Source of the DNA: Pseudomonas sp. B28(2017)
Lineage (GTDB): Bacteria > Pseudomonadota > Gammaproteobacteria > Pseudomonadales > Pseudomonadaceae
Direction of reading: 5' to 3'
Length of the DNA stretch: 64,000 nucleotides
Assembly (NCBI RefSeq): GCF_002113025.1
Contig: NZ_NEJH01000002.1
Location: 744,001 to 808,000, forward strand
Shown here: piece after piece, positions 10,208 to 18,534 of the stretch
Position numbering within the stretch: position 1 is the first letter of the stretch
Layout of the letters: each line of letters starts with the position of its first letter
Position numbers and translations under genes: made by a program
The notes under the pieces: model-generated
Database searches by the model: none
What the model saw: only the letters and a program-made list of their open reading frames with translations
Told to the model about the DNA's origin: nothing

Positions 10208-11314
10208 TCAGTCACGCAAATCCGATTCGTGAATCGGCTGCTCACGGTGAGTCGCCCGCTGATACTGCGCCGGCCACACGGCCTTGTGCCCGCCCAGATC
10301 ATCATCTGCATGCAGCGCCCAGTACGGATCGCGCAACAACTCCCGGGCCAGGAAAATGATGTCCGCCTGACATGTGCGCAGGATGTGCTCGGCCTGGGCC
10401 GGCTCGGTGATCATGCCAACGGTGCCGGTGGACATCCCCGACTCCTTGCGCACACGCTCGGCGAAGCGGGTCTGGTAACCCGGCCCTGTGGGAATCTCGG
10501 CATTCACCGCCGTCCCGCCCGACGAAACGTCGATCAGGTCCACCCCCAAGGCTTTGAGGCGACGCGCAAGCTCCACGGTTTCATCGGGGTTCCAGCCGTC
10601 CTCCACCCAGTCGGTGGCGGAGACCCGGACAAACACTGGTAATTCTTCAGGCCACACTGCACGCACCGCTTCGGTGACCTGCAGCACCAGCCGAATGCGA
10701 TTGTCGAACGAACCGCCGTACTGGTCACGCCGCTGATTACTCAGGGGCGAAAGAAACTGGTGCAGCAGATAGCCGTGAGCCGCATGCACTTCGACCACCT
10801 TGAAACCGGCCGTCAATGAGCGTTTTGCCGCATCGACAAAGGCCTGGATCACTTGAGTGATATCGCCGTCATCGAGTTGTCTGGGTTGGGTGTGCTGCGG
10901 GTCGAACGCAATCGGTGAAGGGCCGACCGGCACCCAACCGCCCTCATCGGGTTTGACGCTGCCATGCTTGCCGAGCCACGGCCGGTGGGTGCTGGCCTTG
11001 CGCCCGGCATGGGCCAGCTGAATGCCGGCAACGGCACCCTGTGCATTGATGAAGCGGGTGATGCGTTGCAGGGGTTCGATCTGTTCGTCATTCCACAGAC
11101 CGAGGTCCTGAGCCGTGATACGTCCGTCGGCGGTGACCGCCGTGGCTTCGGTAAATACCAGCCCGGCCCCGCCGACAGCGCGGCTGCCGAGGTGGACCAG
11201 GTGCCAGTCATTGGCCAGGCCATCGGCGCTGGAGTACTGGCACATCGGCGAAACGGCGATGCGGTTGGGTAGGGTCAATTGGCGAAGGGTAAAGGGCTCA
11301 AGCAGCAGACTCAT
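10208..11314 (-). CDS. NADH:flavin oxidoreductase, Old Yellow Enzyme family (YqjM-like)
   Basis: FMN-dependent ene-reductase of 368 residues forming a TIM barrel. The N-terminal PMCQYS places cysteine C25 at the redox-tuning position typical of thermophilic-like/YqjM-XenA enzymes rather than classical OYE. VHAAHGYLLHQFLSP contains the HxxH active-site histidine pair, and NQRRDQYGGSF is the conserved substrate-side loop. The physiological substrate is unknown; relatives reduce activated alkenes and nitro compounds. It is a single gene, convergent with glpD, with a REPIN upstream. Confidence 0.9.
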   Translation of the reverse strand: MSLLLEPFTLRQLTLPNRIAVSPMCQYSSADGLANDWHLVHLGSRAVGGAGLVFTEATAVTADGRITAQDLGLWNDEQIEPLQRITRFINAQGAVAGIQLAHAGRKASTHRPWLGKHGSVKPDEGGWVPVGPSPIAFDPQHTQPRQLDDGDITQVIQAFVDAAKRSLTAGFKVVEVHAAHGYLLHQFLSPLSNQRRDQYGGSFDNRIRLVLQVTEAVRAVWPEELPVFVRVSATDWVEDGWNPDETVELARRLKALGVDLIDVSSGGTAVNAEIPTGPGYQTRFAERVRKESGMSTGTVGMITEPAQAEHILRTCQADIIFLARELLRDPYWALHADDDLGGHKAVWPAQYQRATHREQPIHESDLRD

Positions 11315-11483
11315 GGGGCACCTCTCGTATCAGTGGGCAGGCTCCAGGTTCTGTTTGAATAGTCGACGAGTGACAGGAAAAAGGTACAACACCCGCCCCC
11401 GCGGGCAAAAAATTCGACAAGACGTCACAAGGATAATCAAGCAGTGCTTAGAGCCTAGTCGACATCGGGGGATGTCGCCCCCT

Positions 11484-11597
11484 TGCAAGAGCGAGCTCGA
11501 GATGGACGACAGGACACCACGGGGTATCAGCTCCCCAGCGCCATCGTTCACGTCCATCGTCGGAACGCCGCCCGGAGCGAGCTCGCTCCTACAGGTG
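11484..11597. repeat. REPIN-like repeat element
   Basis: Two REP-like ends (GAGCGAGCTCGAG near 11487 and GGAGCGAGCTCGCTCCTACAGG ending at 11595) flank a hairpin-forming middle. The right 44 bases (11552-11595) match 41789-41832 with one mismatch. It lies between recJ and the OYE gene, upstream of the latter. Confidence 0.7.
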
Positions 11598-11602
11598 TCA
11601 GT

Positions 11603-13312
11603 TCAACGCGGTTCGATGTGGGCAATCATCAGTTGAACCGTCTCGTTCCCTCGAAACTCGTTGAGGTCGAGCTTGTAGGCCAGCTCCACCCACTTGATCG
11701 TGGGATTCGGCCAGATGTCGCGGTCGACTCCAAAGGCAATGCCGTCGAGCTTCACCGAACCACATTCACTTTTCAGCACCACTTTGAGGTGCCGCTCGCC
11801 CACCACCCGTTGCTCGACCAACTGGAACACCCCATGAAACAACGGCTCCGGGAAGTGCTGCCCCCAAGGACCGGCATGTCGCAGGGCGCGGGCCAGTTCC
11901 AGGTGAAACTCTTCCACCGCCAGGGTGCCGTCCGACAGCAGGCGGCCAGTCAGGTCTTCTTCGCGCAGTTGCCGGCGCACTTCAGCGTCAAAGGCTTCGG
12001 CGAACAGGGGGAAATTCGCCTCCGGCAGCGTCAGGCCGGCCGCCATTGCGTGGCCACCGTACTTGGTGATCAGATTCGGATGCTGCGCCGCCACTACGCT
12101 CAGGGCGTCGCGGATGTGAAAGCCCTGGACCGAACGCCCCGAGCCCTTGAGCAGACCATCTCCGGCATCGGCAAAAGCGATGGTCGGGCGGAAATAGCGC
12201 TCTTTCATCCGTGACGCGAGGATACCGATGACGCCCTGGTGCCATTCGGGATCGAACAGGCACAAGCCGAATGGCATCGACTCCACTGGCAGATCCTTGA
12301 GTTGCGCCAGCGCTTCGCGCTGCATGCCCTGCTCGATGGATTTGCGATCCTGGTTCATGCCGTCCAATTGAGCAGCCATCTCACGGGCCAGACCTGCGTC
12401 TTCGGTCAGCAGGCATTCGATTCCCAGGCTCATGTCATCCAGGCGCCCTGCAGCGTTCAGGCGCGGGCCGACAATGAAACCCAGATCGGTGGAGGTGATG
12501 CGCGCATGATCGCGCTTGGCCACTTCGAGGATCGCCTTGATCCCCGGTCGGGCACGTCCGGCGCGAATCCGCTCCAGCCCCTGATGTACCAGAATCCGGT
12601 TGTTGGCATCCAGCGGCACCACGTCAGCCACGCTGCCCAAGGCCACCAGATCGAGCAGTTCGCCAATATTCGGCTGCGGCTTGCTGGTGTACCAGCCCAG
12701 CTCGCGCAACCGCGCACGCAGGGCCATCAGCACATAGAAAATCACCCCGACACCGGCCAGCGCCTTGCTCGGGAACTCGCAACCGGGCTGGTTCGGATTG
12801 ACGATGGCGTCGGCCAACGGCAACTCGTCACCGGGCAAGTGGTGGTCGGTGACAAGCACCTTGAGCCCGGCCTTTTGCGCCGCTGCCACACCTTCGACGC
12901 TCGAGATGCCGTTGTCGACGGTGATCAGCAAATGAGGCTGACGCTCAAGCGCGACCGCGACGATCTCCGGTGTCAGGCCGTAACCGTAGTCGAAACGGTT
13001 CGGCACCAGATAATCGACATGCGCCGCCCCCAGCAAACGCAGGCCCAATGTGCCCACGGTGCTGGCCGTCGCGCCGTCGGCATCGAAGTCGCCGACGATC
13101 AGAATGCGCTGGCGTTGTTCGAGCGCCGTCACCAACAGGTCAACCGCGGCATCGATGCCCTTGAGCTGCCGGAACGGAATCAAGCGTGCCAGGCTCTTGT
13201 CCAGTTCCGCCTCGGATTGCACGCCCCGCGCTGCGTACAGGCGGGTGAGCAGCGGCGGAATATCACCGAGGAATGGCAGGGTGTCGGGCAGCAGGCGAGG
13301 TTCGATGCGCAT
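11603..13312 (-). CDS. recJ: Single-stranded-DNA-specific exonuclease RecJ
   Basis: 5'-3' ssDNA exonuclease for RecF-pathway recombination and mismatch/base-excision repair. The DHH phosphoesterase motifs are clear: DFDADG at residues 75-80, a VTDHH motif near residue 150, and a DHHA1 domain followed by an OB-type C-terminus. The usual start is MRIEPR at 13312, giving 569 residues; an upstream ATG at 13336 would add eight. The ending HIEPR is typical of Pseudomonas RecJ. It lies in its own leftward unit before yaeQ; the 69-bp gap suggests possible co-transcription. Confidence 0.95.
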   Translation of the reverse strand: MRIEPRLLPDTLPFLGDIPPLLTRLYAARGVQSEAELDKSLARLIPFRQLKGIDAAVDLLVTALEQRQRILIVGDFDADGATASTVGTLGLRLLGAAHVDYLVPNRFDYGYGLTPEIVAVALERQPHLLITVDNGISSVEGVAAAQKAGLKVLVTDHHLPGDELPLADAIVNPNQPGCEFPSKALAGVGVIFYVLMALRARLRELGWYTSKPQPNIGELLDLVALGSVADVVPLDANNRILVHQGLERIRAGRARPGIKAILEVAKRDHARITSTDLGFIVGPRLNAAGRLDDMSLGIECLLTEDAGLAREMAAQLDGMNQDRKSIEQGMQREALAQLKDLPVESMPFGLCLFDPEWHQGVIGILASRMKERYFRPTIAFADAGDGLLKGSGRSVQGFHIRDALSVVAAQHPNLITKYGGHAMAAGLTLPEANFPLFAEAFDAEVRRQLREEDLTGRLLSDGTLAVEEFHLELARALRHAGPWGQHFPEPLFHGVFQLVEQRVVGERHLKVVLKSECGSVKLDGIAFGVDRDIWPNPTIKWVELAYKLDLNEFRGNETVQLMIAHIEPR

Positions 13313-13381
13313 GGGGCGAAAGATGCTTCTCTTCAATACGTAGGATAAAACCGGATGACGCGCTAAAGCAGTAGCGAAAAA

Positions 13382-13924
13382 TCAGCCGCGCTCACCGGCC
13401 AGCCACTGCAACTGGACTTCGTGCTGACCACGGTCGTCGGTGACGAAAATCGTCCCTTCACTGATCATCACGTCCCACTTGATGACACGCGGCATGTCCT
13501 TGGCCAGAGTTTCCAGGACTTCCTGAGGCACGGCAGCAATGTTGACGTTTTTCAGGTTTTTCACTGCCGGTACCACTTTGCCTTCCCACACGCGCAGGCT
13601 GCCATAGGCCAACAGGCTGGTACGCTCAGTGCGGCGCGAACACCAGGTCAGGCGCTCGGCATCCGGCTGGCCGACTTCGATCCAGTGCAGGACGCGGTCA
13701 TCCAGGCTTTTTTCCCACAAGGCAGGTTCATCCACTTCCGACAGACCACGGCCGAACGACAGCTGTTCGTTGTACCAAAGGGCGTAGGCCAACAGGCGCA
13801 CGGTCATGCGCTCTTCAGTTTCCGAAGGGTGACGGGCAATGGTCTGCTTCACGTTCTCATAGATGCTGCGGTCGAGGTCGGTGAGGTTCAGTTCAAACTT
13901 GTAGGTCGTGGACGGCTGGGCCAT
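13382..13924 (-). CDS. yaeQ: YaeQ family protein
   Basis: A 180-residue YaeQ-family protein with a PD-(D/E)XK nuclease-like fold; the biochemical role is not established. Conserved stretches include the N-terminal TYKFELNLTDLDR, LLAYALWYNEQLSFGRGLSEVDEPALW and the WIEVGQP motif. The ATG at 13924 gives the standard family length; a longer frame beginning at 13984 adds a poorly conserved leader. It is divergent from the CoA-transferase gene and upstream of recJ on the same strand. Confidence 0.9.
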   Translation of the reverse strand: MAQPSTTYKFELNLTDLDRSIYENVKQTIARHPSETEERMTVRLLAYALWYNEQLSFGRGLSEVDEPALWEKSLDDRVLHWIEVGQPDAERLTWCSRRTERTSLLAYGSLRVWEGKVVPAVKNLKNVNIAAVPQEVLETLAKDMPRVIKWDVMISEGTIFVTDDRGQHEVQLQWLAGERG

Positions 13925-14071
13925 GAACGGGCTTCTTGATACGAGGAAAGGCGGCAAGTCTAACCGATGCGCGAGGTATTCCACGAATTGAAGGTGATCG
14001 ACCTGAAGCGTCTGACAGTCGGCTATGTTAAAACGCTGTATTCGCTCATCCCTTGCCCTACAGGATCCCGT

Positions 14072-15271
14072 ATGCCGCTCACCGCCAAACCGCTTTCCGG
14101 TCTGAAAGTCATCGAATTGGGCACTTTGATTGCCGGCCCGTTTGCTTCGCGCATTTGCGCCGAATTCGGTGCCGATGTGATCAAGATCGAATCCCCGGAC
14201 GGCGGTGATCCATTGCGCAAATGGCGCAAGTTGTATGAAGGCACTTCGTTATGGTGGTTCGTCCAGGCCCGCAACAAAAAGTCCCTGACCCTCAATCTCA
14301 AGCACCCCGACGGTCAGGCGATCCTGAAACAGCTGCTGGGTGAAGCAGACATTCTGATCGAAAACTTTCGCCCCGGCGTGCTGGAAAAACTCGGCCTGGG
14401 CTGGGATGTCCTGCACGCCTTGAACCCGAAACTGGTCATGGTGCGGCTGTCGGGTTTCGGCCAGACCGGCCCGATGAAAGATCAACCCGGTTTTGGTGCG
14501 GTCGGTGAATCCATGGGGGGCCTGCGCTACATCACTGGCTTTGAAGACCGGCCACCCGTGCGCACCGGCATTTCCATCGGCGACTCGATTGCCGCGCTCT
14601 GGGGCGTGATCGGCGCACTGATGGCCCTGCGTCATCGCGAGGTTAACGGTGGCCAGGGGCAAGTGGTGGACGTGGCGCTGTATGAAGCCATCTTCGCGAT
14701 GATGGAAAGCATGGTTCCGGAGTTCGATGTGTTCGGCTTCATTCGCGAACGCACGGGCAATATCATGCCGGGCATCACCCCGTCCTCGATCCACACCAGT
14801 GCCGATGGCAAGCACGTGCAGATCGGCGCCAATGGCGATGCGATTTTCAAACGCTTCATGCTGATCATTGGTCGGGAAGACCTGGCCAACGACCCCCTGC
14901 TTGCCAGCAACGATGGCCGTGATACCCGACGCGACGAGATTTATGGCGTCATCGATCGCTGGGTCAACTCGTTGCCGCTGGACACTGTGCTGGCACTGCT
15001 TAATCAGGCCGACGTGCCGGCCAGCCGGATCTTCAGCGCCGAAGACATGTTCAACGACCCTCAGTACCTGGCGCGGGAAATGCTCCTGCAAGCCAGGCTG
15101 CCGGACGGCAAAGACTTCAAGATGCCGGGCATTGTGCCGAAACTCTCAGAGACACCCGGTGAATGTGAATGGGTCGGGCCACAACTGGGTGAGCACAACG
15201 CACAGGTACTCCAGGAACTTGGCTATGACGCGACGCAGATCGCACAGTTGCGCAAAGACGGAGCCATCTGA
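14072..15271 (+). CDS. Class III CoA-transferase (CaiB/BaiF family)
   Basis: A 399-residue member of the formyl-CoA/carnitine CoA-transferase family, which moves CoA between acyl groups through a covalent aspartyl-CoA intermediate. The aspartate expected to carry it is D171 in ISIGDSIAAL. The N-terminal GLKVIELGTLIAGPFAS and ADVIKIE segments and the ENFRPGVLEKLGLG stretch are classic. The start is the ATG at 14072; an in-frame extension to 13967 lacks homology. The substrate is unknown; no acyl-CoA dehydrogenase or dicarboxylate genes flank it. Its 3' end overlaps the next gene. Confidence 0.92.
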   Translation: MPLTAKPLSGLKVIELGTLIAGPFASRICAEFGADVIKIESPDGGDPLRKWRKLYEGTSLWWFVQARNKKSLTLNLKHPDGQAILKQLLGEADILIENFRPGVLEKLGLGWDVLHALNPKLVMVRLSGFGQTGPMKDQPGFGAVGESMGGLRYITGFEDRPPVRTGISIGDSIAALWGVIGALMALRHREVNGGQGQVVDVALYEAIFAMMESMVPEFDVFGFIRERTGNIMPGITPSSIHTSADGKHVQIGANGDAIFKRFMLIIGREDLANDPLLASNDGRDTRRDEIYGVIDRWVNSLPLDTVLALLNQADVPASRIFSAEDMFNDPQYLAREMLLQARLPDGKDFKMPGIVPKLSETPGECEWVGPQLGEHNAQVLQELGYDATQIAQLRKDGAI

Positions 15272-16190
15272 ACTGAGGCGTCTGCCGGCATGGGGCATTC
15301 ACTGCCCATCGCGCGGCGGCTGGCTGCTGTGCGTGCTGGCGACCTTGTTCCTGCTCCTTGAACCGGTCCCCTCAGTCCTGGCGCAAACCAGGGAAACCCT
15401 GATCTGGCTCAAGCGCGACCTGCCGCCGCTGACGATTTTCGACGGACCGAAAAAAGGTCAGGGCGTTATCGATCAATTACTTCCATTGTTGATTGCCGGC
15501 ATGCCGCAATACCAGCACAGCGTGATGAGGGTCAATCGCGCGCGTGGCCTGCAAATGCTTCATGAACCAACCCTGGTCTGCGACGCGGCGCTGAACTGGA
15601 GCAAGGAACGGGAACAGTGGATCGCCTTTTCCATCCCGGTCTTCCGCGCCATGAGCAATGGCCTGGCCGTGCGGCGCGTTGACCAGAACGTGCTGGCCCC
15701 CTTTATCAAGGATGGCGAAGTGGACCTGGCAGAGTTGCTCGCCAGCGGCAGCGAAAAACTGGGGATCATTGCCGAGCGCAATTACGGCGAATACCTCGAC
15801 GAGCTGCTCAAGCAAGCGCCAGCCGACGCGCTGACCCCACATTATGGCAACGACGCTTTGGGCAGCCTGCTGCAAATGCAGCGCCTGGGACGCTTGCGCC
15901 TGTTGCTAGGCTATCGCCCGGAAATTCGCTACCAGGCCTCACTGCAAGGCATCGCAGAAGATGAGCTGCAGTTCTATCCGATTCGCGGCACGGGTAAATA
16001 CCTGTCCGGCTACATCGGCTGTACAGATACGCCCAAGGGCCGACAGGCCATTGTCGAGATCAACCAGGTACTGCGCACCCTGCCCCGCGAACGCCTTGAT
16101 GAGGCCTACGCCGCCTGGCTGGATCCACAAAGCCGCAGCGATTACCTGAAAGACACCAAGGCGTTTTTCGACAATCTGGCGCAGCCATGA
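15225..16190 (+). CDS. Periplasmic solute-binding-like protein (SBP_bac_3/TIGR02285-like)
   Basis: A protein of about 321 residues whose mature part, from about QTRETLIWLKRDLPPL on, resembles the extracellular solute-binding proteins of family 3 and the related TIGR02285 group. It has a hydrophobic segment WLLCVLATLFLLL followed by a VLAQ cleavage-like site, so export is likely. The start is uncertain. ATG at 15225 has an AGGAA about six to nine bases upstream and overlaps the CoA-transferase by 47 bases, but makes a long presequence; CTG at 15273 or GTG at 15333 would give shorter leaders. No transporter genes adjoin. Ligand and role are unknown. Confidence 0.75.
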   Translation: MTRRRSHSCAKTEPSELRRLPAWGIHCPSRGGWLLCVLATLFLLLEPVPSVLAQTRETLIWLKRDLPPLTIFDGPKKGQGVIDQLLPLLIAGMPQYQHSVMRVNRARGLQMLHEPTLVCDAALNWSKEREQWIAFSIPVFRAMSNGLAVRRVDQNVLAPFIKDGEVDLAELLASGSEKLGIIAERNYGEYLDELLKQAPADALTPHYGNDALGSLLQMQRLGRLRLLLGYRPEIRYQASLQGIAEDELQFYPIRGTGKYLSGYIGCTDTPKGRQAIVEINQVLRTLPRERLDEAYAAWLDPQSRSDYLKDTKAFFDNLAQP

Positions 16191-16201
16191 CAAATCCCGG
16201 G

Positions 16202-16242
16202 CAAAAAGAAACCCCGGGAAGTGGGGAGACGACCCGGGGTTA
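16202..16242 (-). terminator. Intrinsic terminator of the DUF3509 gene
   Basis: The stem ACCCCGGG / CCCGGGGT around a 14-base loop is followed on the minus strand by TTTCTTTTT. It therefore ends the leftward DUF3509 transcript, and is convergent with the periplasmic-protein gene, for which the T-run is absent. Confidence 0.7.
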
Positions 16243-16360
16243 AACGTGGCCTGTTTGGAGACCCGTAGCAGCAAGCTACAAGCACCGGAGCACAATGCTT
16301 GATCCTGCTGTTACAAGGTCTGACTGACCTCGGCGCGGGAAGGTTCCCACAAAAATTCCT

Positions 16361-16648
16361 TCAATTGCGGCTGGCCAGCAGCTTGTCCTGCGCCGCATTT
16401 CGCAATGCCGCGATGACACAAGGCTCCAGGCGTCCTTCAGCGATCAGCACATCGCGATGCAAACCGTCGACCACGTCCGTCAGCAGGCGTTTGTCATTCA
16501 ACTGGGCCTGATTGAACTCGCGCTCGACCACGGTCACGCCGATAGCATTCTTCAGGGTCACCCGGTATTCGCCACGAATGCCTGACGGGCTCAATGTGAC
16601 CTGATACGGGCTCAGCGCCTCGCCGAGCAACAGACTGATACTTTCCAT
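16361..16648 (-). CDS. DUF3509 family protein
   Basis: A small protein of 95 residues beginning MESISLLLGEALSPYQ; an in-frame ATG at 16660 would add four residues. The pattern of a short N-terminal helix, then strands with GEYRVTLKN and VVEREF, and a final helix with LHRDVLIAEGRLEP fits the DUF3509 family, which I know only from Pseudomonas genomes and which has no assigned function. There is no signal peptide. An intrinsic terminator follows it. It lies between a periplasmic-protein gene and a kinase remnant. Confidence 0.75.
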   Translation of the reverse strand: MESISLLLGEALSPYQVTLSPSGIRGEYRVTLKNAIGVTVVEREFNQAQLNDKRLLTDVVDGLHRDVLIAEGRLEPCVIAALRNAAQDKLLASRN

Positions 16649-16809
16649 CCCGATCACCACTCAATAGTCCGAAAACAATGTGCCTGGGTCATGCCTGCAA
16701 CAGATGACCACTGGCCCGAGAAGAAAGTTCTGGATACCGACCGCAAGCGAACCTGCTGCTCAGTCAACAGAGCATGCACGGCAAACATGACAGAGAAAAA
16801 ACGCCAGCA

Positions 16810-16990
16810 TCACGTCTGTCGGGTACGCCGGGCGATATCGGCCCAGCCCCCAACAATCCTCGTAGCTCGCCATCGGCCGTGTAAAACGGCACTGTCCACT
16901 GGTAGATATCCCTGACACCGTCCTTGAACACCAATTGGCGCTCGAAGAAGCGTGTCCTTCGCGTACTCAATTTTCGCGGCGATAACACGA
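16810..16990 (-). pseudogene. Remnant of a BvgS/EvgS-type sensor histidine kinase (PAS region)
   Basis: On the minus strand, one frame reads RFFERQLVFKDGVRDIYQ, then WTVPFYTADGELRGLLG, and the next frame continues GGWADIARRTRQT before a stop. Together this matches the end of the PAS domain in BvgS/EvgS-type hybrid kinases (pattern IYxWTxPxxxxDGxxxGLIGGWxDIxxR). The shift lies in a run of five G bases and is explained by loss of one base. Nothing upstream or downstream restores a kinase, so it is a relic of about 50 residues. Frames before the RFF segment are also disturbed. Confidence 0.65.
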
Positions 16991-17010
16991 CAAGTGTGCA
17001 TGCAGAAATG

Positions 17011-17036
17011 AAAAAGCCCGTCAGGAGACGGGCTTC
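17011..17036 (-). terminator. Intrinsic terminator of thrC
   Basis: GCCCGTC / GACGGGC stem with a short loop and, in the minus-strand sense, a following T-run (AAAAA on the plus strand at 17011-17015). It sits 23 bp after the thrC stop and closes the leftward xerD-dsbC-hom-thrC block. Confidence 0.85.
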
Positions 17037-17058
17037 AAAATGTAACAGCGCTGACCGG

Positions 17059-18468
17059 TTACAACGGCTTGCCGCGGTTGCCATGCTGACTGACAAAGGC
17101 CTGCACGGCCTTCAGGTCATTTGGCAATACGGTGCAACGTTCGTCTCGTTCAAACAAATCAGAAAGATGTACAGGCAGTTCGAGAGCTTTTCCTACACCG
17201 GCTTTTTCCACAGCGTCCGGGAATTTGACCGGGTGGGCGGTGCCCAGGATCACCATTGGAATGTCCAGGCTACGGCGACATTCCCGCGCGGCTTTCACAC
17301 CAATGGCAGTGTGCGGATCCAGCACTTCGCCGGTCTGCTCATAGACTTCGGCGATGGTTTCGCAGGTTTGCGCATCATCCACGGCCAGCGAGTCGAACAA
17401 CTTGCGGGCTTCGGTCCAGCGCTCTTGCTCGACACTGAAACCGCCGCCTTGCCTGAACGAATCCATCAGCCCGGCGATTGCCGCGCCATTGCGACCATGC
17501 AGGTCGAACAACAAGCGTTCGAAGTTCGACGAGACCATGATGTCCATTGACGGCGACAGAGTGGCGTGCAGGGTTTCCTTGACGTACTGGTTGCCGCTCA
17601 TGAAACGGTGCAGGATGTCGTTGCGGTTAGTGGCGACGATCAACTGGTTGATCGGCAGGCCCATGTTGCGCGCCAGGTAACCGGCGAAGATGTCGCCGAA
17701 GTTGCCGGTCGGCACCGAGAACGACACCGAACGTGCCGGGCCACCCAGTTGCAGGGCCGCATGGAAGTAGTAAACGATCTGGGCCATGATCCGCGCCCAG
17801 TTGATCGAATTCACGGCGACCAGGCGAGTGCCCTTGAGGAAACCCTGGTCGGCAAAACTCGCCTTGACCATTTCCTGGCAGTCATCGAAGTTGCCTTCGA
17901 TGGCGATGTTATGGATGTTCTCGCCGAAAATCGTGGTCATCTGCCGACGCTGCACTTCGGACACGCGGTTGTGCGGGTGCAGGATGAAGATGTCGACGTT
18001 TTCGCAGTGCTTGCAGCCTTCGATGGCGGCCGAGCCGGTATCACCGGAGGTGGCGCCGACAATCACCACGCGCTCGCCGCGCTTCTCCAGCACGTAGTCA
18101 AGCAGGCGACCGAGCAATTGCAGGGCGAAGTCCTTGAACGCCAGGGTCGGGCCGTGGAACAGCTCCAGCACCCATTCGTTGCCGTTCAACTGACGCAGCG
18201 GTGCGACGGCGTTGTGGGCGAACACACCATAGGTTTCTTCAAGGATCTTTTTGAAATCGGCATCCGGGATGCTGCCGGTGACGAACGGGCGCATGACGCG
18301 GAAAGCCAGTTCGTGATACGGCAGGCCGGCCCAGGAAGCGATTTCTTCCTGGGTGAAACGTGGCAGGTTTTCCGGGACGTACAGACCGCCGTCGGTGGCA
18401 AGGCCTGCCAGCAGGACGTCTTCGAAATTCAGGGCCGGTGCCTGGCCGCGGGTACTGATGTAACGCAT
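17059..18468 (-). CDS. thrC: Threonine synthase
   Basis: PLP enzyme converting O-phosphohomoserine to threonine, the last step of the pathway. From MRYISTRG at 18468 the product has 469 residues. The PLP lysine is K112 in LAFKDFALQ, with a glycine-rich phosphate loop in GATSGDTGSAAIEG and the SINWARIMAQ segment downstream. The longer frame to 18510 adds a non-homologous leader. hom lies 66 bp upstream on the same strand, so the two form a hom-thrC operon. The protein belongs to the longer, gamma-proteobacterial/yeast-like threonine synthase class. Confidence 0.98.
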   Translation of the reverse strand: MRYISTRGQAPALNFEDVLLAGLATDGGLYVPENLPRFTQEEIASWAGLPYHELAFRVMRPFVTGSIPDADFKKILEETYGVFAHNAVAPLRQLNGNEWVLELFHGPTLAFKDFALQLLGRLLDYVLEKRGERVVIVGATSGDTGSAAIEGCKHCENVDIFILHPHNRVSEVQRRQMTTIFGENIHNIAIEGNFDDCQEMVKASFADQGFLKGTRLVAVNSINWARIMAQIVYYFHAALQLGGPARSVSFSVPTGNFGDIFAGYLARNMGLPINQLIVATNRNDILHRFMSGNQYVKETLHATLSPSMDIMVSSNFERLLFDLHGRNGAAIAGLMDSFRQGGGFSVEQERWTEARKLFDSLAVDDAQTCETIAEVYEQTGEVLDPHTAIGVKAARECRRSLDIPMVILGTAHPVKFPDAVEKAGVGKALELPVHLSDLFERDERCTVLPNDLKAVQAFVSQHGNRGKPL

Positions 18469-18534
18469 GACTGACTCCAATGGACAGTGTTCGTAGTGCC
18501 GGGCCCGCAAACGAGCCCGGTCAACGATATCGGC

